DNA of 64,000 nt from Campylobacter showae (GTDB lineage Bacteria > Campylobacterota > Campylobacteria > Campylobacterales > Campylobacteraceae), in contig NZ_LR535679.1 in NCBI RefSeq assembly GCF_900699785.1, positions 1,674,001 through 1,738,000 on the forward strand. Reading direction: 5' to 3'. The position numbers and the translations under genes are program-made. Under the pieces are notes generated by a model that was not told where the DNA came from, made no database searches, and worked only from the letters and a program-made list of their open reading frames with translations. Of this stretch, positions 45,390 through 54,493 are shown one piece after another (position 1 is the first letter of the stretch; the number at the start of each line of letters is the position of its first letter).

Positions 45390-45992
45390 TTACAAAAACG
45401 CTTGCAAATTTCGCAAATTTTCTTTTATGGATTCGGGACGATAGAGTGCCGAGATAACGGCGATATAGTCTGGATTTAGTGCGGCGATTTGCGCGATATT
45501 TGCTGCGTTTATGCCGCCGATCACGCAAACTGGGATACGTAAAATTTCCTTTGCGCGCCTGATCGTTTCAAATTTACAAAGCGGGGCGTTTGGCTTGGTC
45601 GGGCTTGCAAACAAGGCGCCAAATGCCGCGTAAGAGGCGCCCTCATCCTGCGCTTTCAGGGCTAAATTTAGATCGTCATAACAGCTAACGCCGATGAAAG
45701 CGTCATCGCCCAGGATCTTTCTAGCGGCCTTTACTCCGCCGTCGTTTTTGCCGATGTGCATGGCATTTGCGCCTATTTTGGCGGCAAATTTGACGTCGTC
45801 GTTTACGATAAATCTCGCGCCGTAACGCTCGCAAAGCTCTTTTAGCGCAGTCGCTACGCGCTCGTTTTTGGGCTCAAGCTTGGTGCGGTACTGTAAAAAC
45901 TTCACTCCGCACTCTAGTAGCTCGCGAGTTTGCTCGAGTATGCTGTTTTCGGGCGTTAGGGCGTCGTCCGTGATAGCGTAAACTTTAGCCAC
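45390..45992 (-). CDS. thiE: Thiamine-phosphate synthase
   Basis: A 200-residue TIM-barrel enzyme that couples HMP-PP and thiazole phosphate to thiamine phosphate. QYRTK (about residues 36-40), RFIVNDDVKFA and AMHIGKNDGG are the substrate blocks; FIGVSCYD and IPVCVIGGINAAN follow the family pattern. It overlaps thiD by eight bases. There is no TPP riboswitch visible upstream of thiD. Confidence 0.93.
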   Translation of the reverse strand: MAKVYAITDDALTPENSILEQTRELLECGVKFLQYRTKLEPKNERVATALKELCERYGARFIVNDDVKFAAKIGANAMHIGKNDGGVKAARKILGDDAFIGVSCYDDLNLALKAQDEGASYAAFGALFASPTKPNAPLCKFETIRRAKEILRIPVCVIGGINAANIAQIAALNPDYIAVISALYRPESIKENLRNLQAFL

Positions 45993-46767
45993 GGTTTTCG
46001 CCCGCTGCTTTGTGATCTAGCAGCCGCATGCCGAAATTTGAGCCGTGAGCGTTTTTGATGGCGTTTGCGACAAAGGCTTTGGCGCGTCTGATTGCCGTTA
46101 TCTCGTCTGCCCCGCACGCTAGGGCGCAGGCGATAGCCGCGGAGAAGCTACAACCAGCGCCGTGCATGATCGTAGGACGCTCGAGCGGCTCGCCGAATTT
46201 AACTATCTCGCCGCTTTTTTTATAAAGCGTGTCCTCGCAAATCGCGCTCGTTTGCGTGCGTTTTAGCACCACGTCGCAAGGTAGATTCGCGCCTAAATTT
46301 AACCGCTCGCCGTCAAAATTTAACCCTAAAATGCGCGCTTCGTCTAAATTCGGCGTCGCGATGCGGGCTAGACTCAAAAGCTCTTTTAGCGCGTTTATGG
46401 CGCCCTCTTGCAGCAGCTTGGCGCCCGATTTTGCCACGCAGACGGGATCTATCACGGCGCTTATGCCTCGGTTTTGCTCTAGCCAGGCTTTGACGCATGC
46501 TATGAGCTGTTCGTTAAAGAGCATGCCGATCTTTACGGCGTCAAATTTTAGCTCGGCGCAGACTGCTTCTAGCTGCGCGTTTAAAAACTCTGGCGTTACG
46601 GGCATCACCGCGCTCACGCCGTTTGTGTTTTGCGCTGTTAGAGCAGTGATCGCGGTCGCGCTATAGCAGCCGTAGGCCTCGCAGGTTTTTATGTCGGCTT
46701 GCACGCCGGCACCCCCGACGCTGTCGCTGCCTGCGATGATTAGGATATTTTTTTTAGGATTTTTCAT
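45985..46767 (-). CDS. thiD: Hydroxymethylpyrimidine/phosphomethylpyrimidine kinase
   Basis: A 260-residue ribokinase-fold enzyme that phosphorylates HMP and HMP-P for thiamine synthesis. ILIIAGSDSVGGAGVQADIK is at the N-terminus. VIDPVCVAKSGAKLL supplies the substrate region, and HGAGCSFSAAIACALA near residue 210 is the anion-hole motif. It overlaps thiE by eight bases, so the pair is a thiamine operon. Confidence 0.94.
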   Translation of the reverse strand: MKNPKKNILIIAGSDSVGGAGVQADIKTCEAYGCYSATAITALTAQNTNGVSAVMPVTPEFLNAQLEAVCAELKFDAVKIGMLFNEQLIACVKAWLEQNRGISAVIDPVCVAKSGAKLLQEGAINALKELLSLARIATPNLDEARILGLNFDGERLNLGANLPCDVVLKRTQTSAICEDTLYKKSGEIVKFGEPLERPTIMHGAGCSFSAAIACALACGADEITAIRRAKAFVANAIKNAHGSNFGMRLLDHKAAGENRG

Positions 46768-46812
46768 TGTTTTGCCTTGAGCGGTTTTTGTTAAATTTAT
46801 CTTTAGGCTAAT

Positions 46813-47544
46813 TTATTTGTCGCCAAAATCCTTGCCAAACTCTACGCCTAGCTCCTTTAAATTTACGGGGCCGTTTCCTTGCGACTCCATCGGCATCGGC
46901 GGCGGAGTTTGCGGCTGCGTTTGTTTAGGCTGTTCGCTTGCGGGGTTTTGCTCGGTTTGAACGTTTTTGGTGGCGTTATTTTCGGCTTTTTTAGGTTTTT
47001 TCTTCGGTTCTTCTAGCTTTTTGCCGGTTAGGCACTCGTAAATTTCCGCGTGATTTTTCTTTGCCCAGTCCTCTTTGACCTCGATTTTTTGGTACTCTTT
47101 GCTAGTAGGTGCGGCTAGGCCGTTTTTGACCAGGGTTTTGTTTAGGATTCTGCTTTCGTCGCTTACTTCGCACAGCCATCTATCGCCGAGATTTTTTAGC
47201 GTGAGCACGTAGTAGTTGCGCTCAGGACGAAATATCTTTTTGATCTCTTTGTCGTAGGATTTGCTGAAATTTTCCAGCTCTTTTTTATCTTTTATGCATT
47301 TTGCGCCGTTATAAAATTTAACGTTTGCAAGCTTGCAAGGGGCGATCACGGCGGCGTTTAGTCTAAAGATAAATGTATCGTAGTCTAAAATTTTTTCTAA
47401 AAACAGGATTTCTTTGGTAACTTTTTCGCGTTTGGATTTGGTTGTTTGAGTGATTTGCATGTCGGTAAACTGGGCGAGCGAATTTACCGACAGCAAGGCT
47501 AAAGCGCAAAATTTAAGCAGAGTAAAAAATGCGCTTTTTTTCAT
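46813..47544 (-). CDS. Exported protein, possibly degenerate staphylococcal nuclease fold
   Basis: A 243-residue protein with a signal peptide ending near VNSLAQ. The segment GDRWLCEVSDESRILNKTLVKNGLAAP resembles the LC-V-g-dinR-lVk-GlA strand-helix of thermonucleases, but catalytic Arg/Glu/Asp residues are not clear, so the activity may be lost. The C-terminal 80 residues are Pro, Gln and Asn-rich and low complexity. It starts at the stop codon of the amino-acid binding protein (one-base overlap), so it is the last gene of that operon. Confidence 0.55.
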   Translation of the reverse strand: MKKSAFFTLLKFCALALLSVNSLAQFTDMQITQTTKSKREKVTKEILFLEKILDYDTFIFRLNAAVIAPCKLANVKFYNGAKCIKDKKELENFSKSYDKEIKKIFRPERNYYVLTLKNLGDRWLCEVSDESRILNKTLVKNGLAAPTSKEYQKIEVKEDWAKKNHAEIYECLTGKKLEEPKKKPKKAENNATKNVQTEQNPASEQPKQTQPQTPPPMPMESQGNGPVNLKELGVEFGKDFGDK

Positions 47545-48260
47545 TATTTCAGATCGTATTTTTCTAGCAGTTTATCGTAGCTGCCGTCTTTTTTCATCTC
47601 GTCGAGCGCGGCGTTTATTTTAGCGATTAGATCTGCTTGCTTGCCTTTGTCAAACGCCATAGAAAAGCCTTCGCTACCGTCGTTTTCTTTGTAAAATTCC
47701 TCAAGCTCGGGATTTTTCTTTAAAAACCCGTAACCGATCGAGCTATCAAGCACGACCGCGTCTATCTTGCCTTTTTTTAGTCCCATGATTAGCGGAACCG
47801 GATCCTCGGCAGGTACGACTTTAGCGCCTGCGATAGCGTTAGCGGCGATCTCTTGGACGGTGCCTTGTTGTACGCCCACTCTTTTACCGTTTAGGGCGTC
47901 TTTGCTCGCGATAGCGTCGTTGCCTTTAGCGCGCAAGTAGATGTTTTCGGTAGCGTAGTAAGACTGCGTGAAATCAACCGACTTTCGTCTATCGTCGGTT
48001 GCGCTCATCGCGCTTGCTACGGCGTCGATCTTGCCCGTTTTTAGAGCTGGGATTAGGCCGTCAAAGCTCATATTTACGATCTTGTACTCAAAACCCGCGC
48101 GTTTAGCGAGCTCTGCTACCAGATCCATATCAAAACCCGTGATCTTGTTTTGCTCGTCCACGTACTCAAACGGCGGATAGTTAGCAGCGGTACCGATCTT
48201 TAGCTCGGCGGCACCAAGCGTAGCTAGAGCCGCTAAAAGCAGCGCAAAAATCTTTTTCAT
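47544..48260 (-). CDS. Amino-acid ABC transporter substrate-binding protein (second copy)
   Basis: A 238-residue periplasmic binding protein with a signal peptide (MKKIFALLLAALATLGAA). The start KIGTAANYPPFEYVDEQNKITGFDMDLVAELAKRAGF is the family signature of polar amino-acid receptors (PEB1/ArtJ type). It is about half identical in pattern to the next gene upstream and is preceded by a hairpin and AAAGGAGAG. A tandem copy gives a second ligand range, which is inference. Confidence 0.9.
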   Translation of the reverse strand: MKKIFALLLAALATLGAAELKIGTAANYPPFEYVDEQNKITGFDMDLVAELAKRAGFEYKIVNMSFDGLIPALKTGKIDAVASAMSATDDRRKSVDFTQSYYATENIYLRAKGNDAIASKDALNGKRVGVQQGTVQEIAANAIAGAKVVPAEDPVPLIMGLKKGKIDAVVLDSSIGYGFLKKNPELEEFYKENDGSEGFSMAFDKGKQADLIAKINAALDEMKKDGSYDKLLEKYDLK

Positions 48261-48290
48261 TTTCTCTCCTTTAAATTTGGTTTTAAATTT

Positions 48291-48314
48291 AAGCCCGCGT
48301 TTTGGTGCGGGCTT
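48291..48314 (-). terminator. Intercistronic hairpin between two binding-protein genes
   Basis: AAGCCCGC and GCGGGCTT form a perfect 8-bp stem with an 8-base loop, 7 bases after the stop of the first binding-protein gene. It may protect the upstream message so that the first receptor is made in excess. Confidence 0.5.
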
Positions 48315-48320
48315 GCAAAT

Positions 48321-49142
48321 TTACTTTAGGCCGTATTTTTCCATCATCTTGTCAAATTCGCCGCTCTTTTTGAGCTCCTCTATCGCGGCATCTATTTTGC
48401 CGATTAGCTCTAGGTGCTTGCCCTTGTCAAACGCGACGGCAAAGCCCTCGGTGCCGTCGGGAAGCTTCAAAAACTCCTCCAAATCAGAGTTTTGCTTTAG
48501 ATACTCGTAGCCGATCGGACTATCTGTTAGCACGACGTCGATTTTGCCCGCTTTTAGCGATAAAATCGCAGCCGCTACGTTTTCTGCAGGTACGGCTAGG
48601 TCGCCGCAGATAGATTTAGCCGCGGTCTCTTGCAATGTACCTATTTGCGCGCTTATTTTCTTGAGATGCATATTGGTCGCATTTACGTCGGTGCCTTTTT
48701 TGCGGATGAAAAGATTATCCGAAAAATAATAAGGCTTGGTGAAATCGACCGATTTTCTTCTCTCCTCGGTCGCGCTCATACCGCTTAGCGCAGCGTCTAT
48801 CTTGCCCGTTTTTAGAGCTGGGATCAGCCCGTCAAAGCTCATGTTTTGTACGTCAAATTTGACGCCTATTTTCTTACCGACGGCTTCTATCATATCGATT
48901 TCAAAGCCTACGATCTTGTTGTGCTCGTCGATATACTCAAACGGCGGATAGTCCGCGCTAGAGCCCACTCTTATCGTTTGTTGTACCGCTACGGGGGCTG
49001 CCTCGTTTTTTACTGCGGCGTCTTTGCTTGCGTTTTCATTCGAGCTTTGATCGCAGCCTGAAAGCATCAAAGCGGCGGCTACGAAAACGAAAAGTTTTTT
49101 AAATTTGCCGGCGGACAAAGCCGCAACGATGTTTTGTGACAT
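48321..49142 (-). CDS. Amino-acid ABC transporter substrate-binding lipoprotein
   Basis: A 273-residue lipoprotein. The signal has the lipobox LSGC (Cys about 30) in a 22-residue hydrophobic stretch. The mature part reads RVGSSADYPPFEYIDEHNKIVGFEIDM, typical of polar amino-acid receptors, and VLTDSPIGYEYLK follows. A strong binding site AAAAGGAGGT precedes the ATG. It is the first receptor gene of the operon after the ATPase, 12 bases downstream. Confidence 0.9.
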   Translation of the reverse strand: MSQNIVAALSAGKFKKLFVFVAAALMLSGCDQSSNENASKDAAVKNEAAPVAVQQTIRVGSSADYPPFEYIDEHNKIVGFEIDMIEAVGKKIGVKFDVQNMSFDGLIPALKTGKIDAALSGMSATEERRKSVDFTKPYYFSDNLFIRKKGTDVNATNMHLKKISAQIGTLQETAAKSICGDLAVPAENVAAAILSLKAGKIDVVLTDSPIGYEYLKQNSDLEEFLKLPDGTEGFAVAFDKGKHLELIGKIDAAIEELKKSGEFDKMMEKYGLK

Positions 49143-49154
49143 TTTGACCTCCTT

Positions 49155-49883
49155 TTAGTGGTTTAAAATTTTACCTAGAAAATCCTGCAAACGCTGATTG
49201 CTGGGGTTTTCAAATACGTTTTTAGGCGTGTCGTCCACGGCTATTTTACCGCCGTGCATGAAAAATATCCTGTTTGCCACGTTTTTAGCAAAACCCATCT
49301 CGTGGGTGACTACTAGCATCGTGATGCCTTTTGCCGCGACGTCCTTCATGATGTCTAGCACTTCGCCGATCATCTCGGGATCTAGCGCGCTGGTGGGCTC
49401 GTCAAAGAGTATGACCTCGGGATTCATCGCGAGGCTTCTAGCTATCGCTATACGCTGTTTTTGACCGCCGGAGAGCTTGTGCGGGAAGGCATATTTTTTA
49501 TCGCTTAAACCCACGCTTTTTAGCAGCTCGTCGGCTCTTTTTTCCGCGCTTTCTTTATCCAAAATTCCCGCTTTTATCGGAGCTAGGGTTAAATTTTGCA
49601 AGACGTTTTTATTTGCAAAAAGGTTAAAGTGCTGAAAAACCATGCTCACTTTTTGACGGATTTTGTTTATATCCGTTTTTTTGTCCGTTATATCCTCGCC
49701 GTTTATCTTTATGTGCCCGCCGCTTGGCTCTTCTAGGCGGTTTATGCAGCGTAAAAACGTACTTTTGCCTCCGCCGCTAGGGCCTATGATAGCGATGATT
49801 TCGCCTTGTTTGATATCTACGCTTATACCATCGAGGACGCGTAAATCGCCGTAATTTTTACTCAAATTTCTAATCTCAATCAT
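49155..49883 (-). CDS. glnQ: Amino-acid ABC transporter ATP-binding protein
   Basis: A 242-residue ATPase of the polar amino-acid importer family. Walker A is GPSGGGKST (about residues 33-41), signature LSGGQKQR, Walker B VILFDEPTSALD, H-loop VVTHEMGFAK. It overlaps the permease gene by eight bases. The GlnQ symbol marks the family; the ligand may be glutamine, arginine, aspartate or cystine. Confidence 0.92.
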   Translation of the reverse strand: MIEIRNLSKNYGDLRVLDGISVDIKQGEIIAIIGPSGGGKSTFLRCINRLEEPSGGHIKINGEDITDKKTDINKIRQKVSMVFQHFNLFANKNVLQNLTLAPIKAGILDKESAEKRADELLKSVGLSDKKYAFPHKLSGGQKQRIAIARSLAMNPEVILFDEPTSALDPEMIGEVLDIMKDVAAKGITMLVVTHEMGFAKNVANRIFFMHGGKIAVDDTPKNVFENPSNQRLQDFLGKILNH

Positions 49884-50586
49884 GGCGATTTAGTCTCCTC
49901 TCTAAAATTTTAACCAAAAACGTAAAGAACTTTACGCTGACGTAGTAAACTATGCCCGTGAAAATGACGGGCTCCGGACTATAAAACACCGCTTGTAGGC
50001 TCTTGCTTTGCATCGTGATGTCGATCACGCTGATGTATCCTACGACCGAAGTTTCTTTAAACAGCGAGATAAATTCGTTCGCAAGCGCAGGCAAGATGTT
50101 TTTAGTCGCCTGCGGAAACACCACCTCTCGCATCGAGACGTAGTAGTTTAGGCCCATCGCCCTTGCAGCTTCCATTTGCCCTTTATCGACGCTATTTATG
50201 CCGCTACGCACGATCTCTGCGACGTATGCGGAGCTGTTTAGCCCAAGCGCGATCAAAGCGACGTAAAAGTTATCGCTCCAAGTCGCGAAAATCACGACCG
50301 AAAATATAAGCAACTGCAAAATAATCGGCGTTCCGCGCAGGATATCCACGTATTCGTCGATGAGAAAGCTTAAAATTTTGATATTTAAAAATTTTAAAAA
50401 CGCCAAAATAAAGCCCAAAGTCACGCCTATAGCCGTGCCGCCTATGGTGAGTCCCAGCGTCACGCCGTAGCTTTTAAGGTAAGCTAGACGTTGTGCCTCG
50501 TTTAACTCCGTCGGATAAAAATAATAAACGCCCGCGGAGACGATGAGGACGAAAAATAGCGCCCTAAAAAATTTTTCGTTTAGCAT
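49876..50586 (-). CDS. Amino-acid ABC transporter permease
   Basis: A 236-residue inner-membrane permease of the HisMQ family. VDILRGTPIILQLLIF and EAARAMGLNYYVSMREVVFPQA (EAA loop) are the family marks. It probably forms a homodimer because only one permease gene is present. First gene of the operon permease-ATPase-receptor-receptor-unknown. Confidence 0.92.
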   Translation of the reverse strand: MLNEKFFRALFFVLIVSAGVYYFYPTELNEAQRLAYLKSYGVTLGLTIGGTAIGVTLGFILAFLKFLNIKILSFLIDEYVDILRGTPIILQLLIFSVVIFATWSDNFYVALIALGLNSSAYVAEIVRSGINSVDKGQMEAARAMGLNYYVSMREVVFPQATKNILPALANEFISLFKETSVVGYISVIDITMQSKSLQAVFYSPEPVIFTGIVYYVSVKFFTFLVKILERRLNRHD

Positions 50587-50724
50587 TTCTTAAACCTTAA
50601 AAGCGTAATGAGGCTTAATAATACGAAAAAAAATATAAATTTAACCTTTTTTACGCGAAAAAATTATCTTTTAAACAAATTTATCATATTATCGTAACTT
50701 AAATTTAAAACCCGAGGGAAATTT

Positions 50725-52215
50725 ATGGATTATGCACGCTATATCGCCATCGCGCTGTATTTTGGATTTTTGCTTTTCGTGGGGCGATACTCGTATAACA
50801 AAAACGCCAATATGGGCGAATACCTGCTCGATAATCGCCGCCTAGGGCCCGTAGTTACGGCGCTAAGCGCGGGAGCCAGCGACATGAGCGGCTGGATGCT
50901 GCTTGGCGTGCCGGGCGCGCTTTACGCCACGGGGCTTGCTACGATTTGGATGGTTTTGGGGCTAGTTATCGGCGCGTATTGCAACTACCTGTTTTTAGCA
51001 AAGCGCCTGCGCGTTTATACCGAGGTTGCCAGCGATAGTATCACGATCCCTGATTTTTTACAAAATCGCTTCAAGGACGAGACCAAAATTTTACGCATAG
51101 TCTCGGAGCTTTTGATTTTGATATTTTTCACGCTATACGTGAGTAGCGGCATAATCGCGGGCGGCAAGAGCTTTGAGAGCTTTTTTGGATTAGATTTTAA
51201 ATTCGGCGCGATCTTTACGCTGGCTATCGTCGTTTTTTACACGTTTTTCGGCGGATTTCGCGCGGTTTGTATCACGGACGCGTTTCAGGGCACGCTGATG
51301 TTTTTGGTTTTAGTCGCCGTGCCGATAGTGGCGTTTTGTAATCTAAATTTGCCTGACGGCGCTACATTTTGGAGCGAGGTGGCAAAATACGGTAAAAACC
51401 ACCTAAACGTCTTTTACGACCAGACTTTTTTAAGCGTCTTAGGACTTATGGCGTGGGGGCTTGGATATTTCGGGCAGCCGCACATCATAGTTAGATTTAT
51501 GGCGATACGAAGCTCAAAAGAGCTAGCCCAGGCGCGCCGCATCGGTATCGGCTGGATGGCGATAGGCTTAGTCGGGGCGATGATGAGCGGGCTTATCGGC
51601 TTTGTGTATTACAGCGAGTTAAATTTGCCTCTAGCAGACCCCGAGAAAGTCTTTTTGCAGCTTGGCGAGACGCTGTTTCATCCGTTTTTCGTGGGTATCA
51701 TCATCTCAGCCGTGCTTTCAGCCATCATGAGCACGATCTCTAGCCAGCTTTTGGTTAGCGCAAGCTCGGTGACGCAGGACTTCGTGTTTGCCTTTTATAA
51801 AAAAGAAATCTCGCAAAAAGCTCAGGTCGCCGCGGGCAGATACGCCGTCGTGGCCGTCGCGCTAGTGGCTACCGCGCTTGCTTTTAGCTTTAACGAAAGC
51901 GTGCTAAACGTCGTGGGCTACGCGTGGGCCGGTTTTGGCGCGAGCTTTGGGCCGGTGCTGCTTTTTAGCCTTTACTGGCGCAGGATGAGCGCGCTGGCGG
52001 CCTTGCTGGGTATGATAACGGGCGGAGCGACGGTGATTGCTTGGATAGCGCTTGGGCTAAATTCTTACGTTTACGAGATATTGCCGGGCTTTGCGGTTTC
52101 TTGCGTCGTGATTTATCTCATCAGCCTTTACGGCGACGCGATAGATAAGATGAGCAACGAGCCAAACTCGGCCACCGTGCAGGATGAATTTGAAAAAATG
52201 AAAACGAGGCTGTAA
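50725..52215 (+). CDS. putP: Sodium/proline symporter
   Basis: A 496-residue, 13-helix transporter of the solute:sodium symporter family. The N-terminal block has LLDNRRLGPVVTALSAGASDMSGWMLLGVPGALYATG, the signature of PutP. GYFGQPHIIVRFMAIRSS is a second PutP mark. Proline is the likely substrate and a favoured carbon source of many campylobacters. The DUF2130 gene starts right after the stop with no gap. Confidence 0.93.
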   Translation: MDYARYIAIALYFGFLLFVGRYSYNKNANMGEYLLDNRRLGPVVTALSAGASDMSGWMLLGVPGALYATGLATIWMVLGLVIGAYCNYLFLAKRLRVYTEVASDSITIPDFLQNRFKDETKILRIVSELLILIFFTLYVSSGIIAGGKSFESFFGLDFKFGAIFTLAIVVFYTFFGGFRAVCITDAFQGTLMFLVLVAVPIVAFCNLNLPDGATFWSEVAKYGKNHLNVFYDQTFLSVLGLMAWGLGYFGQPHIIVRFMAIRSSKELAQARRIGIGWMAIGLVGAMMSGLIGFVYYSELNLPLADPEKVFLQLGETLFHPFFVGIIISAVLSAIMSTISSQLLVSASSVTQDFVFAFYKKEISQKAQVAAGRYAVVAVALVATALAFSFNESVLNVVGYAWAGFGASFGPVLLFSLYWRRMSALAALLGMITGGATVIAWIALGLNSYVYEILPGFAVSCVVIYLISLYGDAIDKMSNEPNSATVQDEFEKMKTRL

Positions 52216-53463
52216 ATGCAAAGTAGCGTAAAATGCGGTAACTGCGGCGCCGAAGTCGATGTAAATTTGGCTCTAAAAACCGAGCTTGAGCTTGAAATGA
52301 AGCAAAAAATGGCGGCGGCTAGGCGAGATTTCGACAAAGAGATCGAAGCAAAAAGGGCCGAATACAAGGCTCATTTAGACGCTCTAAACGCAAAGGAAAA
52401 AGAATTTGACGCCAAATTTGCCGCAGCCCTAAACGCTAAAAAAACAGAGCTTGAAAATGAAATAAAAGCAAAGCTTGAAAGCGAAAATTTAAATATAGTA
52501 AACGCCCTAAAAACCGAGCTTGAAGCCAAGTCAAAGCAGATAAACGAGCTAAATTTAAAGACGCTTGAAATAGAAAAGCTAAAACGCGAAAAGAGCGAGT
52601 TTGAAAGCGCGCTGATGGCTAAAACCGAGGCCGAGCTAAGCAAGCGCCTAAACGAGGAAAAAGAGCGGCTAGGCAAGGCTTTGGCCGAGCAAAACGAGCT
52701 AAAATTTAAGCAAAAAGACGAGCAGCTAGAGGCGCTAAAAAAGCAGCTAAACGAGGCGCAAAGACGCATAGAGCAGGGCAGCGAGCAGCTACAAGGCGAG
52801 ACGCAAGAGCTTGCTATCGAGGCGTGGCTACGGGAGAAGTTTGTATTTGATACCATAGACGAGGTCAAAAAGGGCGCAAACGGCGCGGACGTGATGCAGA
52901 TCGTAAATACCCGCGAGGCGCAAAACTGCGGCAAAATCTACTACGAGAGCAAACGCACGAAAAATTTCTCAAACGAATGGATAGAGAAATTTAAGGCCGA
53001 TATGCGCGCATCGGGCGCCGACGTCGGGGTGCTAGTTAGCGAGGCGCGCCCGCGGGAGCTAGAGCGCATGGGGCTGATTGACGGCGTATGGGTGTGCAAC
53101 TACGAGGAGTTTAAGGCGCTTTGTTTCGTGCTAAGGCAGGGCGTCGTGGAGCTAAATTTCGCTAGGAACTCCGCGCAAAACCGCTCAAACAAGATGGAGA
53201 TGCTCTACTCGTATCTAGTTAGCAACGAGTTTAAGATGCGTATCGAGGCTATCGTGGAAGGCTTTTCTGCGATGAGCGATGAGCTAGAGCGCGAGAAAAA
53301 CGCGATGAAACGCATCTGGAAGAGCCGCGAAAAACAGATCGAAAAGGTGCGCGACAACGCGATCGAGATGTTTGGCTCGATAAAGGGGATCGCTGGAAAT
53401 GCGATAGGGGAGATAAGGACGCTGGAACTGGGGTTTGATGCGGGCGATTTTGATTCCCTGTAA
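52216..53463 (+). CDS. DUF2130 protein, predicted coiled-coil nuclease-fold
   Basis: A 415-residue protein. An N-terminal CGNCG motif (Cys4-type ribbon half) is followed by a long coiled coil (about residues 20-195, rich in Glu, Lys, Ala and Leu). The C-terminal DUF2130 domain has CGKIYYESKRTKNFSNEWIEKFKADM, which resembles a PD-(D/E)xK-like core, then VLVSEARPREL. These proteins are predicted nucleases or DNA-binding factors with no proven role. It starts immediately after the putP stop, so it is co-transcribed with it. Confidence 0.85.
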   Translation: MQSSVKCGNCGAEVDVNLALKTELELEMKQKMAAARRDFDKEIEAKRAEYKAHLDALNAKEKEFDAKFAAALNAKKTELENEIKAKLESENLNIVNALKTELEAKSKQINELNLKTLEIEKLKREKSEFESALMAKTEAELSKRLNEEKERLGKALAEQNELKFKQKDEQLEALKKQLNEAQRRIEQGSEQLQGETQELAIEAWLREKFVFDTIDEVKKGANGADVMQIVNTREAQNCGKIYYESKRTKNFSNEWIEKFKADMRASGADVGVLVSEARPRELERMGLIDGVWVCNYEEFKALCFVLRQGVVELNFARNSAQNRSNKMEMLYSYLVSNEFKMRIEAIVEGFSAMSDELEREKNAMKRIWKSREKQIEKVRDNAIEMFGSIKGIAGNAIGEIRTLELGFDAGDFDSL

Positions 53464-53477
53464 ATGGCGGATTTTAG

Positions 53478-53548
53478 AATAAATTTTTTTACGACCACCG
53501 CAGTCACGGACGACTAGTCCGCTCCTTTGCGGGTAAGAAAAATTTATT
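53478..53548. repeat. Nested inverted repeat after DUF2130 gene
   Basis: Outer arms AATAAATTTTT (53478-53488) and AAAAATTTATT (53538-53548) enclose CCGCA (53498-53502) with TGCGG (53528-53532), which enclose a perfect CGGAC/GTCCG stem (53507-53521) with a 5-base loop. This gives a three-tier hairpin that may be a terminator or structured RNA. Confidence 0.5.
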
Positions 53549-53642
53549 TAAACTACGCCTATTCTGTCTGGAATACTTGTCTCATATCCTGCTAAATTTG
53601 CAAATTTAACTCTGCTAAAATTTAAAAACGAAAGGCCCAAAT

Positions 53643-54164
53643 TTGAGTGATTATGATTTGCCTAAAGGTACCGAGCTTGATGACGATGAGAAGGTTCTGT
53701 ATTGCTATCAAAATGTAAATTATTTTTTTGCCGTTAGGATGTTTATTTGCATGTTTTTGTTATTTGTTTTGTTTAATATCATAGACGGTAGTATCTTGTC
53801 TATGATTGTCATATCCGCCGTTTCAATTTTTCTATTTTACATTATGTATTGCGAGATATTAAATTATAAAAGGCGATGCATATATATTACCAATCAAAAT
53901 TTTATTACCGGAAATAATATAAAAACAAAAAAAGAGGAAATATCATATTTCTACACAATTTATGCATTCGGATATCGTCCTGTAATCGTATTGTATAAAA
54001 ATAAAAAGTTTTTGTATTTTTTATTTGTCGAGGATGATGTAAATTTTAAAGCTGCGATGAGCGCTATTTACGACATCTCGCTTAATGAAGATTTTAAATT
54101 TGATTTAGGTAGCGGAGCGTATGGATTTGCCAAGAGCTATGCGATAAGGAAATTAATAAAATAG
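53643..54164 (+). CDS. Membrane protein, unknown, AT-rich
   Basis: A 173-residue protein with two membrane helices at about residues 29-70, after an acidic start (DLPKGTELDDDEKVL). A soluble part (about 75-150) contains CIYITNQNFITGNNIKTKKEEIS, vaguely like bacterial PH-type membrane-flanked domains. TTG start after GAAAGGCCCAAAT. Its base composition is lower in GC than neighbours. Confidence 0.6.
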   Translation: MSDYDLPKGTELDDDEKVLYCYQNVNYFFAVRMFICMFLLFVLFNIIDGSILSMIVISAVSIFLFYIMYCEILNYKRRCIYITNQNFITGNNIKTKKEEISYFYTIYAFGYRPVIVLYKNKKFLYFLFVEDDVNFKAAMSAIYDISLNEDFKFDLGSGAYGFAKSYAIRKLIK

Positions 54165-54247
54165 TGCAAGTACGCAAAAGCATATTGATTACACTGGTTT
54201 GGTGCGTCGTCGCCGCGCTATATATTTTAAATTTGCAACGGGGCTAA
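54164..54247 (+). CDS. Possible 27-residue membrane peptide
   Basis: A GTG start overlaps the last base of the upstream stop codon. The frame has 27 codons and encodes one hydrophobic helix (ILITLVWCVVAALYIL) between basic residues. AAGGA lies about 13 bases upstream, which is farther than usual. Could be a real small protein or chance. Confidence 0.3.
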   Translation: MQVRKSILITLVWCVVAALYILNLQRG

Positions 54248-54493
54248 ATCTGCAAATTTGACTCGGCCAAAATTTAAAAACCCAGCGAAGTTCTGCTTTA
54301 GCTTCACTGCGTTCGCTACTGCTTAAAGCAGCTTGCAAGCAAGAAGAGGCTGTTACGCTCGCAACCGCTAAGCATGACGCAGCTTAAACCCATCAATACA
54401 AAAGCAAAATAACGTCAAATTTTCACAAACTAAATTTTACGTTTTCAAGATGCCGGTCTAGGCGAGTAAAATTTTTCAAATTTAGCCTCAAAT
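54248..54493. other. Structured intergenic region
   Basis: CTGCTTTA-GC (54293-54302) pairs with GCTTAAAGCAG (54321-54331) around an 18-base loop, with one bulge, and GCTTGCAAGC (54331-54340) is a perfect palindrome. No gene seen. Lies between a convergent membrane protein and the CbrC gene. Confidence 0.35.

Noticed and set aside
46768..46812. Possible TPP riboswitch upstream of thiD
   Set aside because: Only about 45 bases separate the genes, too few for the riboswitch, and no CTGAGA-type motif is seen.
52371..52934. 187-codon minus-strand frame, Ser/Phe-rich
   Set aside because: Antisense to the coiled-coil part of the DUF2130 protein; Glu/Lys codons read backwards give Ser/Phe/Leu.
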